DNA of 64,000 bases from Symbiodinium natans. Lineage: Eukaryota; Sar; Dinophyceae; Suessiales; Symbiodiniaceae. Below, one piece after another: positions 54,391 through 64,000 of the stretch (position 1 is its first letter; each line of letters opens with the position of its first letter). Position numbers and translations under genes: made by a program. The stretch covers positions 62,001 through 126,000 of the forward strand of contig CAJNDS010000484.1 in assembly GCA_905221605.1 (NCBI GenBank), in the 5' to 3' direction. Under the pieces are notes generated by a model that saw only the letters and a program-made list of their open reading frames with translations, made no database searches and was not told where the DNA came from.

Positions 54391-55654
54391 GGTTGCGCCA
54401 CCTACTCGAGAGCAGCTGCATAGGCACTGTTGCAGCCCTGCTGCCTGAAAGCCTCTGCGGTTAAAGAACCAGGTGCTTGCAGGCCGCAGCCATTCCCTAC
54501 ATCGGGTGGCCTTGCCATGTGATTTGAAGCTTTTTGGACTGGAGTGGCAAGCCGCGTAGTGTCCTAGGCCCTTTCTTGGGTGTCGCGGATGTGTCGCGAC
54601 AGGTTCGGGTTCCTTGACAACTTCCTCATGATCTTGTTCGGAGACATCATTGACAGCACGCTCTGTGCACGCCCCTCTGAGCGTTCAGTGCCTCTCCACG
54701 GGTCCGTGACTATGTGTTCGCATGATTTGCATGACGCCTTGGGGCCACCCGTGGGGCTCGGTTAGGTGGCCCTGAACTTCAGCACCATGGCTGCGCCGAG
54801 AGCTGAGGAGCCAAAAGCAGATGCTGATCAAACAGATGAAAAAGCACTTGAAGCACTCAGTCGCGGAGCAACAGCTTGCCTTTGCAGCTCTTCTATGTCA
54901 GCTTGGAGATATACTGAAACGGCACGAGATGAGCGCTTTCAGCTTTCAGGGCTGCCATCGGGAACACGCTGAGCGACGGGGCTGGGATCTGGTCCGGCCA
55001 GTGGCTGGAAGCCAGAGCCAAGTCACTGGGCTTCGAGGCGCGCGAACTCTCTCTCTCTCTCTCCCTCATTGTCTCCCTCTCCCTCCTCCCCTCCCTCTCT
55101 CGCTCTCTCTATCCCTTTCTCTCTCGCTCTCTCTGTCTTGCTCTTACTCTCTCCCTCTCCCTCTCTCTCTGTCTCTCTCTCTCTCGCTTCGCGGTCTTTT
55201 CTGACTCCCCTGCCCCCTTGCCCTATTTTTATGTCTCTCTTTTCGACTCTTCTTCTTGTGAGTGCCTCGAAATCCTTGAGGAGCCCAAGCTGAGTGAGCA
55301 GCAGGAGGAAATGGGCGTAACCGTGCGCTGGCGCAACATAGGCGCCGTTCTTTGCTGCAAAGCGGCTTCGAGCTTCGCAAAGGGGCAAAGTACGGCTCAG
55401 AGGCTCAGAGTGTCCTTTGTTGTGGAGAGGCCAGTTCGTGGGCATCACGGTCGGCTGCATCCTCGGCTGCTGTCCTCTCCTGTGGCGCCCCGGCAGCAAA
55501 GCCCACGTCCCTCTCACTCTCCGTGAGTTGCATCTCTTGCTCGTACAAGGCATGGACTCTACTTTTTTCTTCTCTGCTATGTTTAGAGAGCAAGGCACTC
55601 CAGAAAGCAACAGACCTTCTTGTTGCAGCGGTTTCTGCAACCGCAAAGTTCTGA
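54391..55654 (+). CDS. TMEM65-family membrane protein, seven exons
   Basis: TMEM65 proteins are small multi-pass proteins of the mitochondrial inner membrane in animals, where TMEM65 is linked to Na+/Ca2+ exchange; the algal role is unknown. Exons: 54391-54440 (VAPPTREQLHRH), 54483-54505 (AAIPYIG, 23 bases), 54603-54666 (FGFLDNFLMILFGDIIDSTL), 54766-54794 (VALNFSTMAA), 54950-55037 (AIGNTLSDGAGIWSGQWLEA, RAKSLGFE), 55281-55341 (EPKLSEQQEEMGVTVRWRNI) and 55430 on (GQFVGITVGCILGCCPLLW), with a probable last exon 55591-55654 ending in TGA. All junctions keep phase. The motifs GFGFLDNF.MI, STMAAA.GN..SD.AG, PKL...Q and GITVGCILG..PLL are the family signature in the right order; three hydrophobic segments are visible. 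Five donors are GC (54441, 54667, 54795, 55038, 55342). The start codon and any targeting peptide lie upstream and are unresolved. Confidence 0.88.
55047..55190. repeat. CT-rich tract in a TMEM65 intron
   Basis: Interrupted CT/CTCC repeats inside the intron 55038-55280. Confidence 0.9.
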
Positions 55655-55659
55655 TCGGC

Positions 55660-56500
55660 GCTGCTCCGTGCTCTCGCTACCTGACATGCCCTCCCACAAC
55701 GTTCAAAGAGTGTTCTGAGAGCGACAGGTTGGGAGAGCTTACTAAGTGACTCTCTCTCTTCCAGGAACAACTTTAGCCCTAGGGCAGTCACATAAACGGG
55801 CTTGCATAAAGGTGAATGTTCTGCTGGCTTTCCATTGCGCCAGCGCGCGCCCGCCCAGCAGTCCTTGGATGTTGTCATTCTCAGAATGACTGCGCACTTC
55901 TCAGCGCCATCCTTTTTTGTCGCTTCCAGCCTCTTCTCCCTTTAGCGCTATAGTTGTAAACCCTAAGCCTTTTCTCTCCCTTTCTCGCAATTCGAGGATG
56001 GACCCTGAGGCGGCTGTGCGGCAGCGACGGGAGAAGGAGAAGCCTGTGGCGTAGGGTAACCGAAAACCAACTCCCCCCACCAAGAGCTCATGTTCAAGAT
56101 ATCTGCGTCTACTCGCATCCCGAAATTATGTTGCACTGCCGCAAAGCCTCTTTGGTTGTTGTGGTCAAGCACCTGTATGCCTGAAATCTATGTGCGCAAA
56201 ACCTGAAGGCCCAAACCCGGCGCTCAACCCTCAACCGGATCAGTAGACACCCGAAGCCCTTGAACAGCGCATTGTAAACCGAAAGCTTTACATACCCTGA
56301 AGGCTAGTCGCGGCTCCTTCAACTACTGCCTTTTTGGACGCAAGCCGCCCTAAACCCAGAATGTCGAAGCCTTTGTGTGATTGCTGAGTCTGTGTAGGCC
56401 ATACACAGCCGCATCACATCCGCTACACATGGGTGGTTGTCAAAATTTGTCAAAATTCTGGTCCCTTTCTAAGGGGTACCCCTAAATGTACTCGCAGTTT
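55660..56500. other. No gene identified
   Basis: Intergenic between TMEM65 and the GAF gene. GTAAACCCTAAG (55956) and nearby words are too short to count as telomere-like. Confidence 0.35.
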
Positions 56501-56504
56501 TCTG

Positions 56505-58560
56505 GGGCCCTCTTGAAGGAGCGGGAGGAGGCCTTCGCGATCGTGGTCAGCAAGGCCAGGTGTACATGGTGTGCATAGGCTTTGCATCTCTACAGCCTCC
56601 TACAAAGCCGTCCTTTGGCGCATCTTCGTGCAGGTGCAGGAAGTTCTTCAGGCTGAGGCCGTGTCCTTGCTCCTTCTCAACAAAGTGGCGGCCTCGGGCA
56701 GCTGACCGCAGGCCTTTTGAATAGCACTGAATTGGCCCTCAAACTCCGCCGCGGGCCTGAACTCCCTTCATGACTTCGCCAGGAACGTGATGAGCTCATC
56801 GCATCGCACCACACGCCCAACCTTCCAGAGCACTTCCACTGGAAGGTTGACGAAGGATTCATAGGCGCTGGTCGGGTGTGACTACAACATTGGCTAAAGA
56901 ATCAACACGTTCACAATTTTTGTCTAGAGGCTGCCTGAGCTTCTTGCGTCGTGCAGGGCATGTGGTCAGCACGGGCAACCTCGTCAACGTGGCAGACATC
57001 AAGGCCCCAGGGCTGTTCATGCCAAAGTCCAAGAGGTGGTCTTTCATGTCTCGTTGCCCCAGGATGAAGCGCAGTACAAGCCTGAAATCCACGACAATTT
57101 CTTGAACACTGGCATCGCTGTGCAAAGCATTCTTTGTTCGGAGCTCAATTCTTCTGTCAACTTTTCTTGGGCATCCTGGCTGCGCTTTTTGTGCTGTGCT
57201 TCCAGATGCTACGAGGCATGCCCATCTTCAAGGGCGGCGAAGTCCACGGCGTCGTGTCAGTTGTCAATAAGCATCCTGCTTAGTGTGACGTGTGTCGCGC
57301 TGCTCTGACTGCTCTGACTGCTCTGACTGATCTGACTGCTCTGCGGGTTTCGGGCTGTTGTGCAAGGAAAAGCAACCATGGCGCCTTTACACAGAAGGAT
57401 GAAGACCTCCTGTCAGCGATCTGCCGCTTTGGCCACAACGAGTACCGGTGCCTGCTCAGAGCAGGGACGACGCCCTCCACCGAGGTTCCCATGTGTCCGT
57501 GGCTCTCATCAACGACAAGCAGACCTTTAAGGAGGCTGAAGATGGGCACCCGCTCGTGGATCAGGATCAGGGAACACGGCATGAGGTAGGGTCGAGGCCC
57601 GAGATGGAGCCTGGTGACTTCAATCTTCATTTTGTAGTGTATCGTTTGCCAAATCTTGTTTACTTTAGCTGCATTCATCCCTCAAACCAAGCGAGAACAA
57701 GCAAACGCTATTCTTATTTTATATGCTTGTATCAGAGATGTCTTCTTGCTCACGTGTTGGGTCAGCAGAAATAGATTGTGTCTTATTGTTTAGTTCCGAC
57801 TGCACAACCAGATGTGTGAATTGAGTGTCAGTCGCAAGGTTTCCTCGGGAATGAAGTACTGCCAGTAATGTTTGGCTGCCGTGCAGGTCATCGAGCAGTG
57901 CGAGAAGTCCATGCAAACAACAGGCTCACATGCAGGGATGTGTCGGGTGCATTTTCTTTCCTCAGGAGCATAAGCTTAGGGGAGTGTCCAGAAAAGTCTC
58001 AGTGAGCTACCCAACCTTCCTTTTCGGAGCATCTCCTCCGAGGCATGTTGAAAAACCTCAACCTTACGAGACGCCGAGCGCGGCCGTGCAGATAATTCTT
58101 GATTTCCAGCCTAACCATGAAACACTTCGGCCGAGCACAGCAACTGGGGGGCGGGGGGGGCCATGGTTTGGGCAGGGGGCATTGCCCAAACCATGCCTTT
58201 CTGCCGTAGCTTTGCGTACCAGAACGTGCTTGCAGGTTCGCCTGAGTTCACCTCGGCTGCCTCACAGCGCATGGTGCGCAGCAAACCTGTGAACGCGTGC
58301 TTCATCACTGGCCTCAAAAAGAACTTGTTGACTTTTCTGAACACATTTCGCCGAGGCAACGCTCTTCGTCCCGGCGCTGGAGGGCATCCGGACGGTCCTT
58401 GGGGCCGAGGCAAGAGAACGGGACCAGTGGCCGAAGAAAGGGGCAAGACGCGGACGGCGATGCACTGGGATGCGTTCGGTGGCTTGGGAGGCCACCGTGC
58501 TGATGCTGCTGGATCGGCAGCCGCGAACTCGGCCTGCCATTCCGATTTGGCATTCAGGCC
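56505..58560 (+). CDS. GAF-domain signalling protein, many exons, incomplete
   Basis: GAF domains bind cyclic nucleotides or other small ligands in phosphodiesterases, cyclases and sensors. Exons: about 56505-56559 (ALLKEREEAFAIVVSKA), 56640 to about 56702 (EVLQAEAVSLLLLNKVAASG), 56783-56870 (DELIASHHTPNLPEHFHWKV, DEGFIGA), 56957-57003 (HVVSTGNLVNVADIK), 57063 on (DEAQYKPEIHDNFLNTGIAV, QSILC), 57206 on (MPIFKGGEVHGVVSVVNKHP) and 57366 on (HGAFTQKDEDLLSAICRFG). Together these follow a complete GAF fold: A.xLLLLNK, GFIGAGHV..TG..VNV.D, Y.PE.....G...QSIL, PIF..GEV.GVVSVVNK, F...DEDLLSAI. Later exons: 57887-57923 (VIEQCEKSMQTTG), 58235 on (SPEFTSAASQRMVRSKPVNA) and 58359-58540, where LFVPALEGIRTVLGAEA and ATVLMLLDRQ start a second GAF-like domain whose next part (SRELGLPFRFGIQAK) is one base out of frame. 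Donors at 57004 and 57924 are GC. No catalytic domain is found; the gene probably continues. Confidence 0.78.
57297..57342. repeat. 9-10-base tandem repeat in a GAF intron
   Basis: About five copies of GCTCTGACT with small changes. Confidence 0.88.
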
Positions 58561-59090
58561 AAAGACTGAAAGACCTTGCTTATTCTTGCTGAAGGTCACA
58601 AGAGCTCTTCTCTGAGGTTCGGGTCCTAAGGGCAGCTTGTGCAGAGGCATCTTGAGGGTTTGTCTCCCATCTCTTGTTCCGAATGAAGGTTATAGATGGA
58701 CCGCTGCTGCACCACACAACGCCAGTGGGACAGTGGCTTAGAGAAGAGGGCACCCATGAGACAGTAGACACGTTGCGAGAATATTGCGAGAGCGCAATAT
58801 TGCGGGGGGCCCCGCAACCCCGCCTTTTGCGGATATGTCGATGTGAGCGGCTGAGGCACTGGTGCAGCGGGAGAGGTGGGGGCGGAACCGGTTGAACCAC
58901 GGTAGCTGGGTATTCGAGTCAACGTGTGGCATGCTGTGCTTTAGTGCATGGAATGCAATGGATATATGCTTTGTTAGGTTTTGCGTGCGGCAGCGTGCTT
59001 ATCAGCCGAGTTGGCTTGAGACCCGAAGGCTGTCCAAGTTGGCCACGTCATGAACTTGCCTGCTGGCTCCGGCGACGCAGCATCAGGAGC
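58561..59090. other. No firm exon; probable intron
   Basis: Sits between the second GAF-like piece and the next GAF-like fragment. Nothing supported. Confidence 0.3.
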
Positions 59091-59099
59091 GACCTCCCC

Positions 59100-59290
59100 C
59101 AGGTATTGCCAAGTGCACTGCAGAACAGTCTGGAATACTCCGGGGTTTCCCCTCGTCTCTTTTCCTCACTCTTGGCGTCTCGACTCCTTGACTCCTGCAT
59201 CTCTGTTCTGGAGATGTCGAGACCATGTTCTGGGTTCTTTTCGGAGAGGCTCCGAACTGGTGGTGCCGCTCTTCGACACCTCGAGGAAAT
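59100..59290 (+). CDS. GAF-like fragment, possible continuation
   Basis: A piece after CCCCCAG reads LPSALQNSLEYSGVSPRLFS, and another (about 59243-59293) reads GSELVVPLFDTSRKCLGR. The second matches the SE-VVP-F-D-G--GVL strand pair that closes many GAF domains, including bacterial-type free-methionine sulfoxide reductase GAFs. It could complete the second GAF domain of the gene upstream. Evidence is a single motif. Confidence 0.35.
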
Positions 59291-59475
59291 GCCTAGGCCG
59301 GGCGGCTTGTGGGTTCTGGTTGCGCTACTGTGCAGGTGCCCCAAATGCTGCCAGAGGTGTCTCAAGCTTCAAAAACACGGAGTCGCTCTCCTGTCCCAGG
59401 GGCCATCCGATGCGTCAACAAGCAGGGCAGCCCGGCCCTTGACGGGCGGTCTTAGTCTTCAGAGCTCCGGGAAGA

Positions 59476-59516
59476 GGGGGGGGGGGGGCATTGGGGGGCA
59501 TTGGGGGGCATTGGAC
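59476..59516. repeat. GGGGGGCATT tandem repeat
   Basis: A poly-G run leading into three copies of the 10-base unit. Confidence 0.9.
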
Positions 59517-59741
59517 CGACTTGGACACCAGTGCAAGGTACGACCTTCACCAGCGAGGATGTGGAATTCGTGACTCAGGCAGCCTGAAGCTTCTTTATGG
59601 GTTGAAGTGCGTTGACGGAAGGTGCTGGAACGAATCAAAGGTAGAGGATCCCCACTGTGCCATGTAGTTGTACACACGGTGTGTTGCGTACGTATACTCA
59701 GATACTCAAGCTCACATCCCCCGACGGGCTAACCCGAATCC

Positions 59742-61050
59742 CAACGTCCAGGAATCCCAAACTCCCGAGATCAGCACCGGCCAGGTCGCGCACTACATTG
59801 GCATGATGCTGGAGGGCCCAGATGCCGGGCTACGGAGGGCCGCGGCCCCGTGCAGACTGCGCAGACAGAAGTGGCGGAGCTTGTTTGGTACAGTACTACA
59901 TTGGCACTGTGGGAGCGGAAGAGTGGGGAGGTGCTGGCCTCCACACGGCAGAAGATGCAGTCCAAGGCTCTGATGCAGGCCAGACCTGCGCCTGAGAAGC
60001 GTCTACGGCACCACACCCCCCCTTGTTTGGCCTTTGGCCCGAGTGGTGTTTGATTGAATATACCAATGCCGCACCCATTCAAGCCCCCAAACGTGCCATG
60101 GACCAACAGCCCTCGAAGTGGCTTGCGGACGTGTTGCCGTGATACCTGGTCCAGGCTGCCTACGCAAAGGGTGCAGTAATGTGCAACTTGGTCAAGGCCT
60201 TCGCGCCACCTGTCACTGTGATGGATTCTCCAGCTTTTCGGACTTGCCCTCCCTGCTTCAATGTTCCGTTGAACATCTCGCAAGTGCTCCCCGGCGTGCT
60301 CCTCTGCCTCCCGTACTGTTGTAGCCACGTTCACAGAGGGTGAAAATTCTGGAGCAGGCGACCAACTTGCCGAGTGCGTCCGCCATGGCCTTGGATGTAT
60401 AATCGGCGGCAGTTCCCGCACGTTGCGACATGTTGGTACCATGAGAGCCACCTCAGAAGCGGAAAGTAATCGACCCCTACGTCACCTTCAGCATCGTGCG
60501 TCCTGCGCCCAGAAACGAGATGAGAAGAGATTCAAAAGACTCTTGCAGAGTTTCTAAGCGACTTTCTTATTCTGCGGGGTCTTCGTCGAAACCAACCGAG
60601 GCGGAAACCCGCTGCAGCAAGAGCCGGGGGCCGGGACCCCAAGCATTTGCAGAAAGACCATCAGATCTTGCGGCCAAAGGCTTTCAGGCTGTAGGAGAGC
60701 GCCTATGCGAATCACGCGCATTTGTAGATCGTCGTCGTGTCTGGTGGCAACAGCCCGTGCTTCAATGGCAGGTTGAGCAAAGGGTCATGCGAATCCGGAA
60801 CAAGGACAGACAGGCGGGTGAGTGTTGCACACCCAAGAAGTCCCAACTACATTTCGTCTCGGGCGCCAGCACGCGACCTTGGTGTCTTTGCCGCGAACCA
60901 GGCAGCCATCCGCAGATTTGCCAAGTCCGGCACAATTCTGGAGGACGCACGGCGCCTCGAGACATGTGCTAGGGAGCGACACGGGGTCCTGACAGGACCC
61001 GAACCCCTACTGGAACGAGTCGATTGCACTTGCCTTTCCCAAGAAGTTTG
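59742..61050 (+). CDS. Probable exons of an unknown protein
   Basis: Several exon-like pieces follow in order. About 59752-59830 reads ESQTPEISTGQVAHYIGMML. From 59852 a frame reads TAQTEVAELVWYSTTLALWE, RKSGEVLASTRQKMQSKALM and QARPAPEKRLRHHTP, ending at TGA 60051-60053. About 60600-60820 reads PQAFAERPSDLAAKGFQAVG and RRVWWQQPVLQWQVEQRVMR. About 60877-61010 reads RDLGVFAANQAAIRRFAKSG and TILEDARRLETCARERHGVL. All are plus strand and protein-like, rich in Ala/Arg/Glu helices. They may be the C-terminal half of the GAF protein or a separate gene. No motif identifies a family. Confidence 0.4.
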
Positions 61051-62940
61051 AAGGCCGGCTGCTGTTGCTCCCAGCTTCTGCTTTTAGCTTCATCTCCATT
61101 CCTGTTGCCGCCAAAGCCCTTCCTGAGTCTCTTTGGACCAGTATTGAGCTTTTGCAGTTTGTGAGTCGTTTGTGAGGTGTGCCAGAAGAGGCTCGAGTTT
61201 TGCCTTTGCTTCCATTGCTTCGAGTGCTGTCGCATGTGCTGTAGAATGGGCTGGGCGAAGCCTTGAGGAGTTGTGGGTCCACGTCCTACTTTGGGACTAC
61301 GACTCGCGCAGACCTTGGCGCCTCGATGCGCTTTCGTGAGTGCACGCGAAAGCGCTGCGGGCTTGGGGAAAACCCTTGGAGGCTGAGAAGCGATGACCTT
61401 GTGGCCCATGCAGCCTTCTCGCTGTCGGAGATACGTTCTGGCAAGCTCAAGGAGGTAGGGCACCCGACCTGAGATCAGCAGTACAGAGGGCAGAGGGCAT
61501 TGCACAGCAGGTGAACGCGCACGGCCTCCAGTCTCTTCCCGGCCAGGCAACGCTGGGAGTCGTCTTTGAAGGGACTTGTTTTTTTTTTTTTTGGGGGGGG
61601 GGGGGGGGGGGGCGGGGGCTCGTGTTGAGGATGCCAAGGCGATGGGGCAGCTGAAGGGGTCCGCCACCCTCTGGGCTCGGTGGCCCAGTGATTTGGCTGT
61701 TCAATCTACGACATCGTATCCTATATCGTACCATGTCCGATGCTATCCTGTCGCCTCCCACAAAATCTTGATGCTATTCACAAGATACCCATGATGTGTT
61801 GTTAAGTGAACACACATAGGTTGTCTAGTGACCCGACGCCGCGATGCCAGGTCTCCTTTGATCCTTGACGGGGACGGTGCCATGCAGTTAATTATCGACG
61901 CCGGCGCACGGCGTCCATTTTTGCGTCTAGATGCGTCTAGGTGCACAGATATATTTAAGGAAGCATGTGTATGTGCGGCAGGTGTATATTGTTGTGCATA
62001 TTTGTACCGCAAACGGGTCTATGTGTATGTCGTGGTCTCTGTTTCACAGTTGTCCGGCCAGAAGTTTCAAGTTCCACAAGTGATGGCCACACATGTCGAT
62101 TCGACATTTGTTTGCGCTCAGAGCTTTTGCTTATGTGAGCGTCCTGATGGTCTGCATTCCCCTTGCAGAGCCGAGACAGCCGCACTTGGAGATACTGGAT
62201 TCCGAACAAGAATTCGTAACCAGTGGGCATCGCTTCCTTGGTCATCCGTTACTTCCCCTTCCTTACAACTGCAATCAGCTACCAGTAGGCCCTTCTCAGT
62301 CAATGCTCTCCTTCTGTGACTCGGGCACCGTAACCTGTCATGGCGCTGGATAGCATCGCACAACTCTCAACGCCAAATTGTCGGGCTCAGTATGTGCAGT
62401 GCAGAAGTAGGCATGGCCAAGACACTGAAGGCAGAACGCATTGGATTGTACCTAATGTACTTATCGGCTTCATGCAAGCAGTTGTGATTTCTAATGGTTC
62501 GTCAGCATACGGCACCATGCTGCACTGCTTGCTTGCAACGTGTGACAGCACACATTTTGTGTCGACGGCCGTGTCTCCGCATCGCACAAAACATGACGGC
62601 AGTGCCACACAGTGCAGAGCTGACAGGACAGTGCCTCACAGAGGGGTAATCTCTGAGAGTTGCAGCTCTCACTCAACACACCTCTCCTTGAACTGTTGTC
62701 ATGTCGGGAGTGCAGGAGCGGTTGCCGCGAGCAGCTGGCATGTTTAGTTTGGGCATGCTTTGGTGGCAGGGTTGCCTGACATTTCTGCATCTTCCTTCTT
62801 CGCTTTGCCTTGCCTTTGTGCTAGACAAACAGCAGATGTGCCAGATAGTGCTTCAAAGACCTAGAAGTTATGAGAAGCCCTCAACCCACATCCGCCACAC
62901 CCTTACCAAGACGCTCTCGGTTTTCCTGTTCTCCCCCCGC
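61051..62940. other. No firm gene
   Basis: A poly-T then poly-G run lies at 61577-61612. Short open pieces exist on both strands (for example plus 61326-61460, RFRECTRKRCGLGENPWRLR) but none is splice-consistent. Confidence 0.35.
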
Positions 62941-62948
62941 TCTTCCCA

Positions 62949-64000
62949 TGTTGGATGGTCGGGGACGCTGCCGCCGCAGCCTGCCATCGCTGTGCCGTTT
63001 GCAGCCGTTGGCCGTCTTGCTGCTACTGATCGTGCGGCTGCGGCCGCTGGCACCGCTGGGGCCGCTGAAGCGTTGCTTCGTGCTGGGAAGGCCATGCAGC
63101 CAAGTCCTAGGTCCCTTCTGAGTCCCTCCTCTGAGTCCCTTTCTCAGGCCCTTCTGAGTCCCTGTCTCAGGCCCTATACTGAGTCCCTGCTGAGTCCTAT
63201 TGCGTTTGCTGCATTTGCTTGAGCGCAGGCCATGGCCAAAGCCAAGCCAGAGGCCTTCAAAGGCTCTGCAGGTCTCCAGGGAGGAGATGCTGCTGAGCGG
63301 CGAGGGTGCCAAGGTGCTTGAGCACGTGTTTTATGCACGTATATGCACGAGGGCAGTGCCAAGGGTTCGTGAGCATGGAAGAAGGAAGTCTCCAGAGTTT
63401 CTCTTCTTCGGGCCCCAAGAAGCGCTCTGAGGTGATTGAGGCCTTGCCAGCAGTCAGGCAGGAGGACATGATCCTGAACTCCATCATCGCCCTGGCCGGC
63501 ATCGCCCTCTTTGGATACATGTCCTATCAGTTCTGGACTGCGGGGATAGCGTGGAGACTGCACATGGTACTGTGTGAACCTTTACAGAGCTCTACTCTGA
63601 AGTACCTCACAAAATCCACAAGTGCCTTGTGCAAGGACTCGCATCGCCTTCGGAAAGGCCTTCGGCCCAGGCCTCAGACGAAGAGAGAAAGACAGAGAGA
63701 GAGAGAGTTGTTCCCACCCAATGCAGTGGAATTGTGTGTTGCATCTCAGGCACCGCCGATCCTGTGATCATCCAGAAGCCCGAGCAGGTCTTCAAGGAGT
63801 TGCAAGATCAGAGCCAGGGGGAAGAGGGGGAGCAGAGGCCGAATTCGAGCTCGCCGAAGCGCCGAGCGGTGGGCATCGAGGGGAAGGTCTCCATCGGATT
63901 AGATGCCGACACAAACCGCGGGCGCAAGGTGCTCGGCCTGGATGCCCTGATCTTTGCCTATTTAATGTTTGCCGCTGCCCTCTGCATGCTCGTGTTCGGG
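62949..64000 (+). CDS. Membrane protein with two helices, cut by window end
   Basis: Two exons are firm. One (about 63366-63540) reads SMEEGSLQSFSSSGPKKRSE, VIEALPAVRQEDMILN and the hydrophobic helix SIIALAGIALFGYMSYQFW. The other starts at 63750 and is open to the window end: DPVIIQKPEQVFKELQDQSQ, an acidic and basic linker (NSSSPKRRAVG), GKVSIGLDADTNRGRKVLGL, then a second helix ALIFAYLMFAAALCMLVFG. Upstream, an ATG at 62949 opens RRSLPSLCRLQPLAVLLLLI, which looks like a signal or plastid-leader hydrophobic core, though another frame of the same DNA is Ala-rich and could be a transit peptide. A small exon may lie at 63233-63296. The layout would suit a plastid-targeted membrane protein; that is inference. 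No family recognised. Confidence 0.5.
63115..63200. repeat. GAGTCCCT-based tandem repeat
   Basis: About six imperfect units built from TCTGAGTCCCT and TCTCAGGCCCT in an intron of the last gene. Confidence 0.85.
63680..63710. repeat. GA-rich microsatellite
   Basis: GAGAGAAAGACAGAGAGAGA-type run in the intron before the last exon. Confidence 0.85.

Noticed and set aside
55956-55968. Telomere-like AAACCCTAAG
   Set aside because: Single unit only; not an array.

Overview
The window looks like nuclear DNA of a dinoflagellate, most likely a Symbiodiniaceae-type alga; this is inferred, because no marker rRNA is present. The signs are: moderately GC-rich sequence full of CT/GA, poly-G and compound microsatellites; protein-coding information cut into short exons whose splice donors are often GC rather than GT; degenerate TTTAGGG/CCCTAAA telomere-type blocks inside the sequence; a partial match to the end of the dinoflagellate spliced leader; and an AT-rich insert that encodes the first 102 codons of a dinoflagellate-type mitochondrial cytochrome b. 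Because genes are split, long open frames are mostly meaningless here (for example proline runs from poly-G), and the real genes had to be read exon by exon.

Layout. 1-1030: a comparatively AT-rich stretch with at least five hairpins. 1035-4130: a coiled-coil coding fragment and decayed coding-like pieces. 9869-13101: RRS1, the 60S ribosome assembly factor, in at least a dozen exons, with a possible spliced-leader relic about 160 bases upstream. 15208-16089: a single-exon protein with three nearly identical 48-residue repeats. 16671-17293: a small unknown multi-exon gene. 19.0-26.2 kb: low-complexity and unknown genes, including a possible minus-strand gene. 26929-29030: a foldback element with ~600-base inverted arms around a decayed open frame. 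29.0-36.1 kb: almost gene-free. 36145-38340: a gene with repeated ALYGLQ motifs running into a tRNA (guanine-N7) methyltransferase of the TrmB family, perhaps fused. 38664-40050: coiled-coil and unknown exons. 40278-40607: nuclear copy of mitochondrial cob. 41.3-44.6 kb: telomere-like blocks, a large compound microsatellite and a poly-G field. 45.1-45.8 kb: three diverged ~280-base tandem units. 46103-51060: a multi-domain FKBP-TPR immunophilin. 54391-55654: a TMEM65-family inner-membrane protein. 56505-58560: a GAF-domain signalling protein, probably continuing downstream. 62949-64000: a membrane protein cut by the window end.

All confidently recognised nuclear genes lie on the plus strand, as expected for the long unidirectional gene arrays of dinoflagellates. 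Their products (ribosome assembly, tRNA modification, protein folding, mitochondrial inner membrane, cyclic-nucleotide-type sensing) do not form one pathway; neighbourhood here does not predict function. Exon borders given are those where reading frame and protein family agree; first exons are mostly unresolved.
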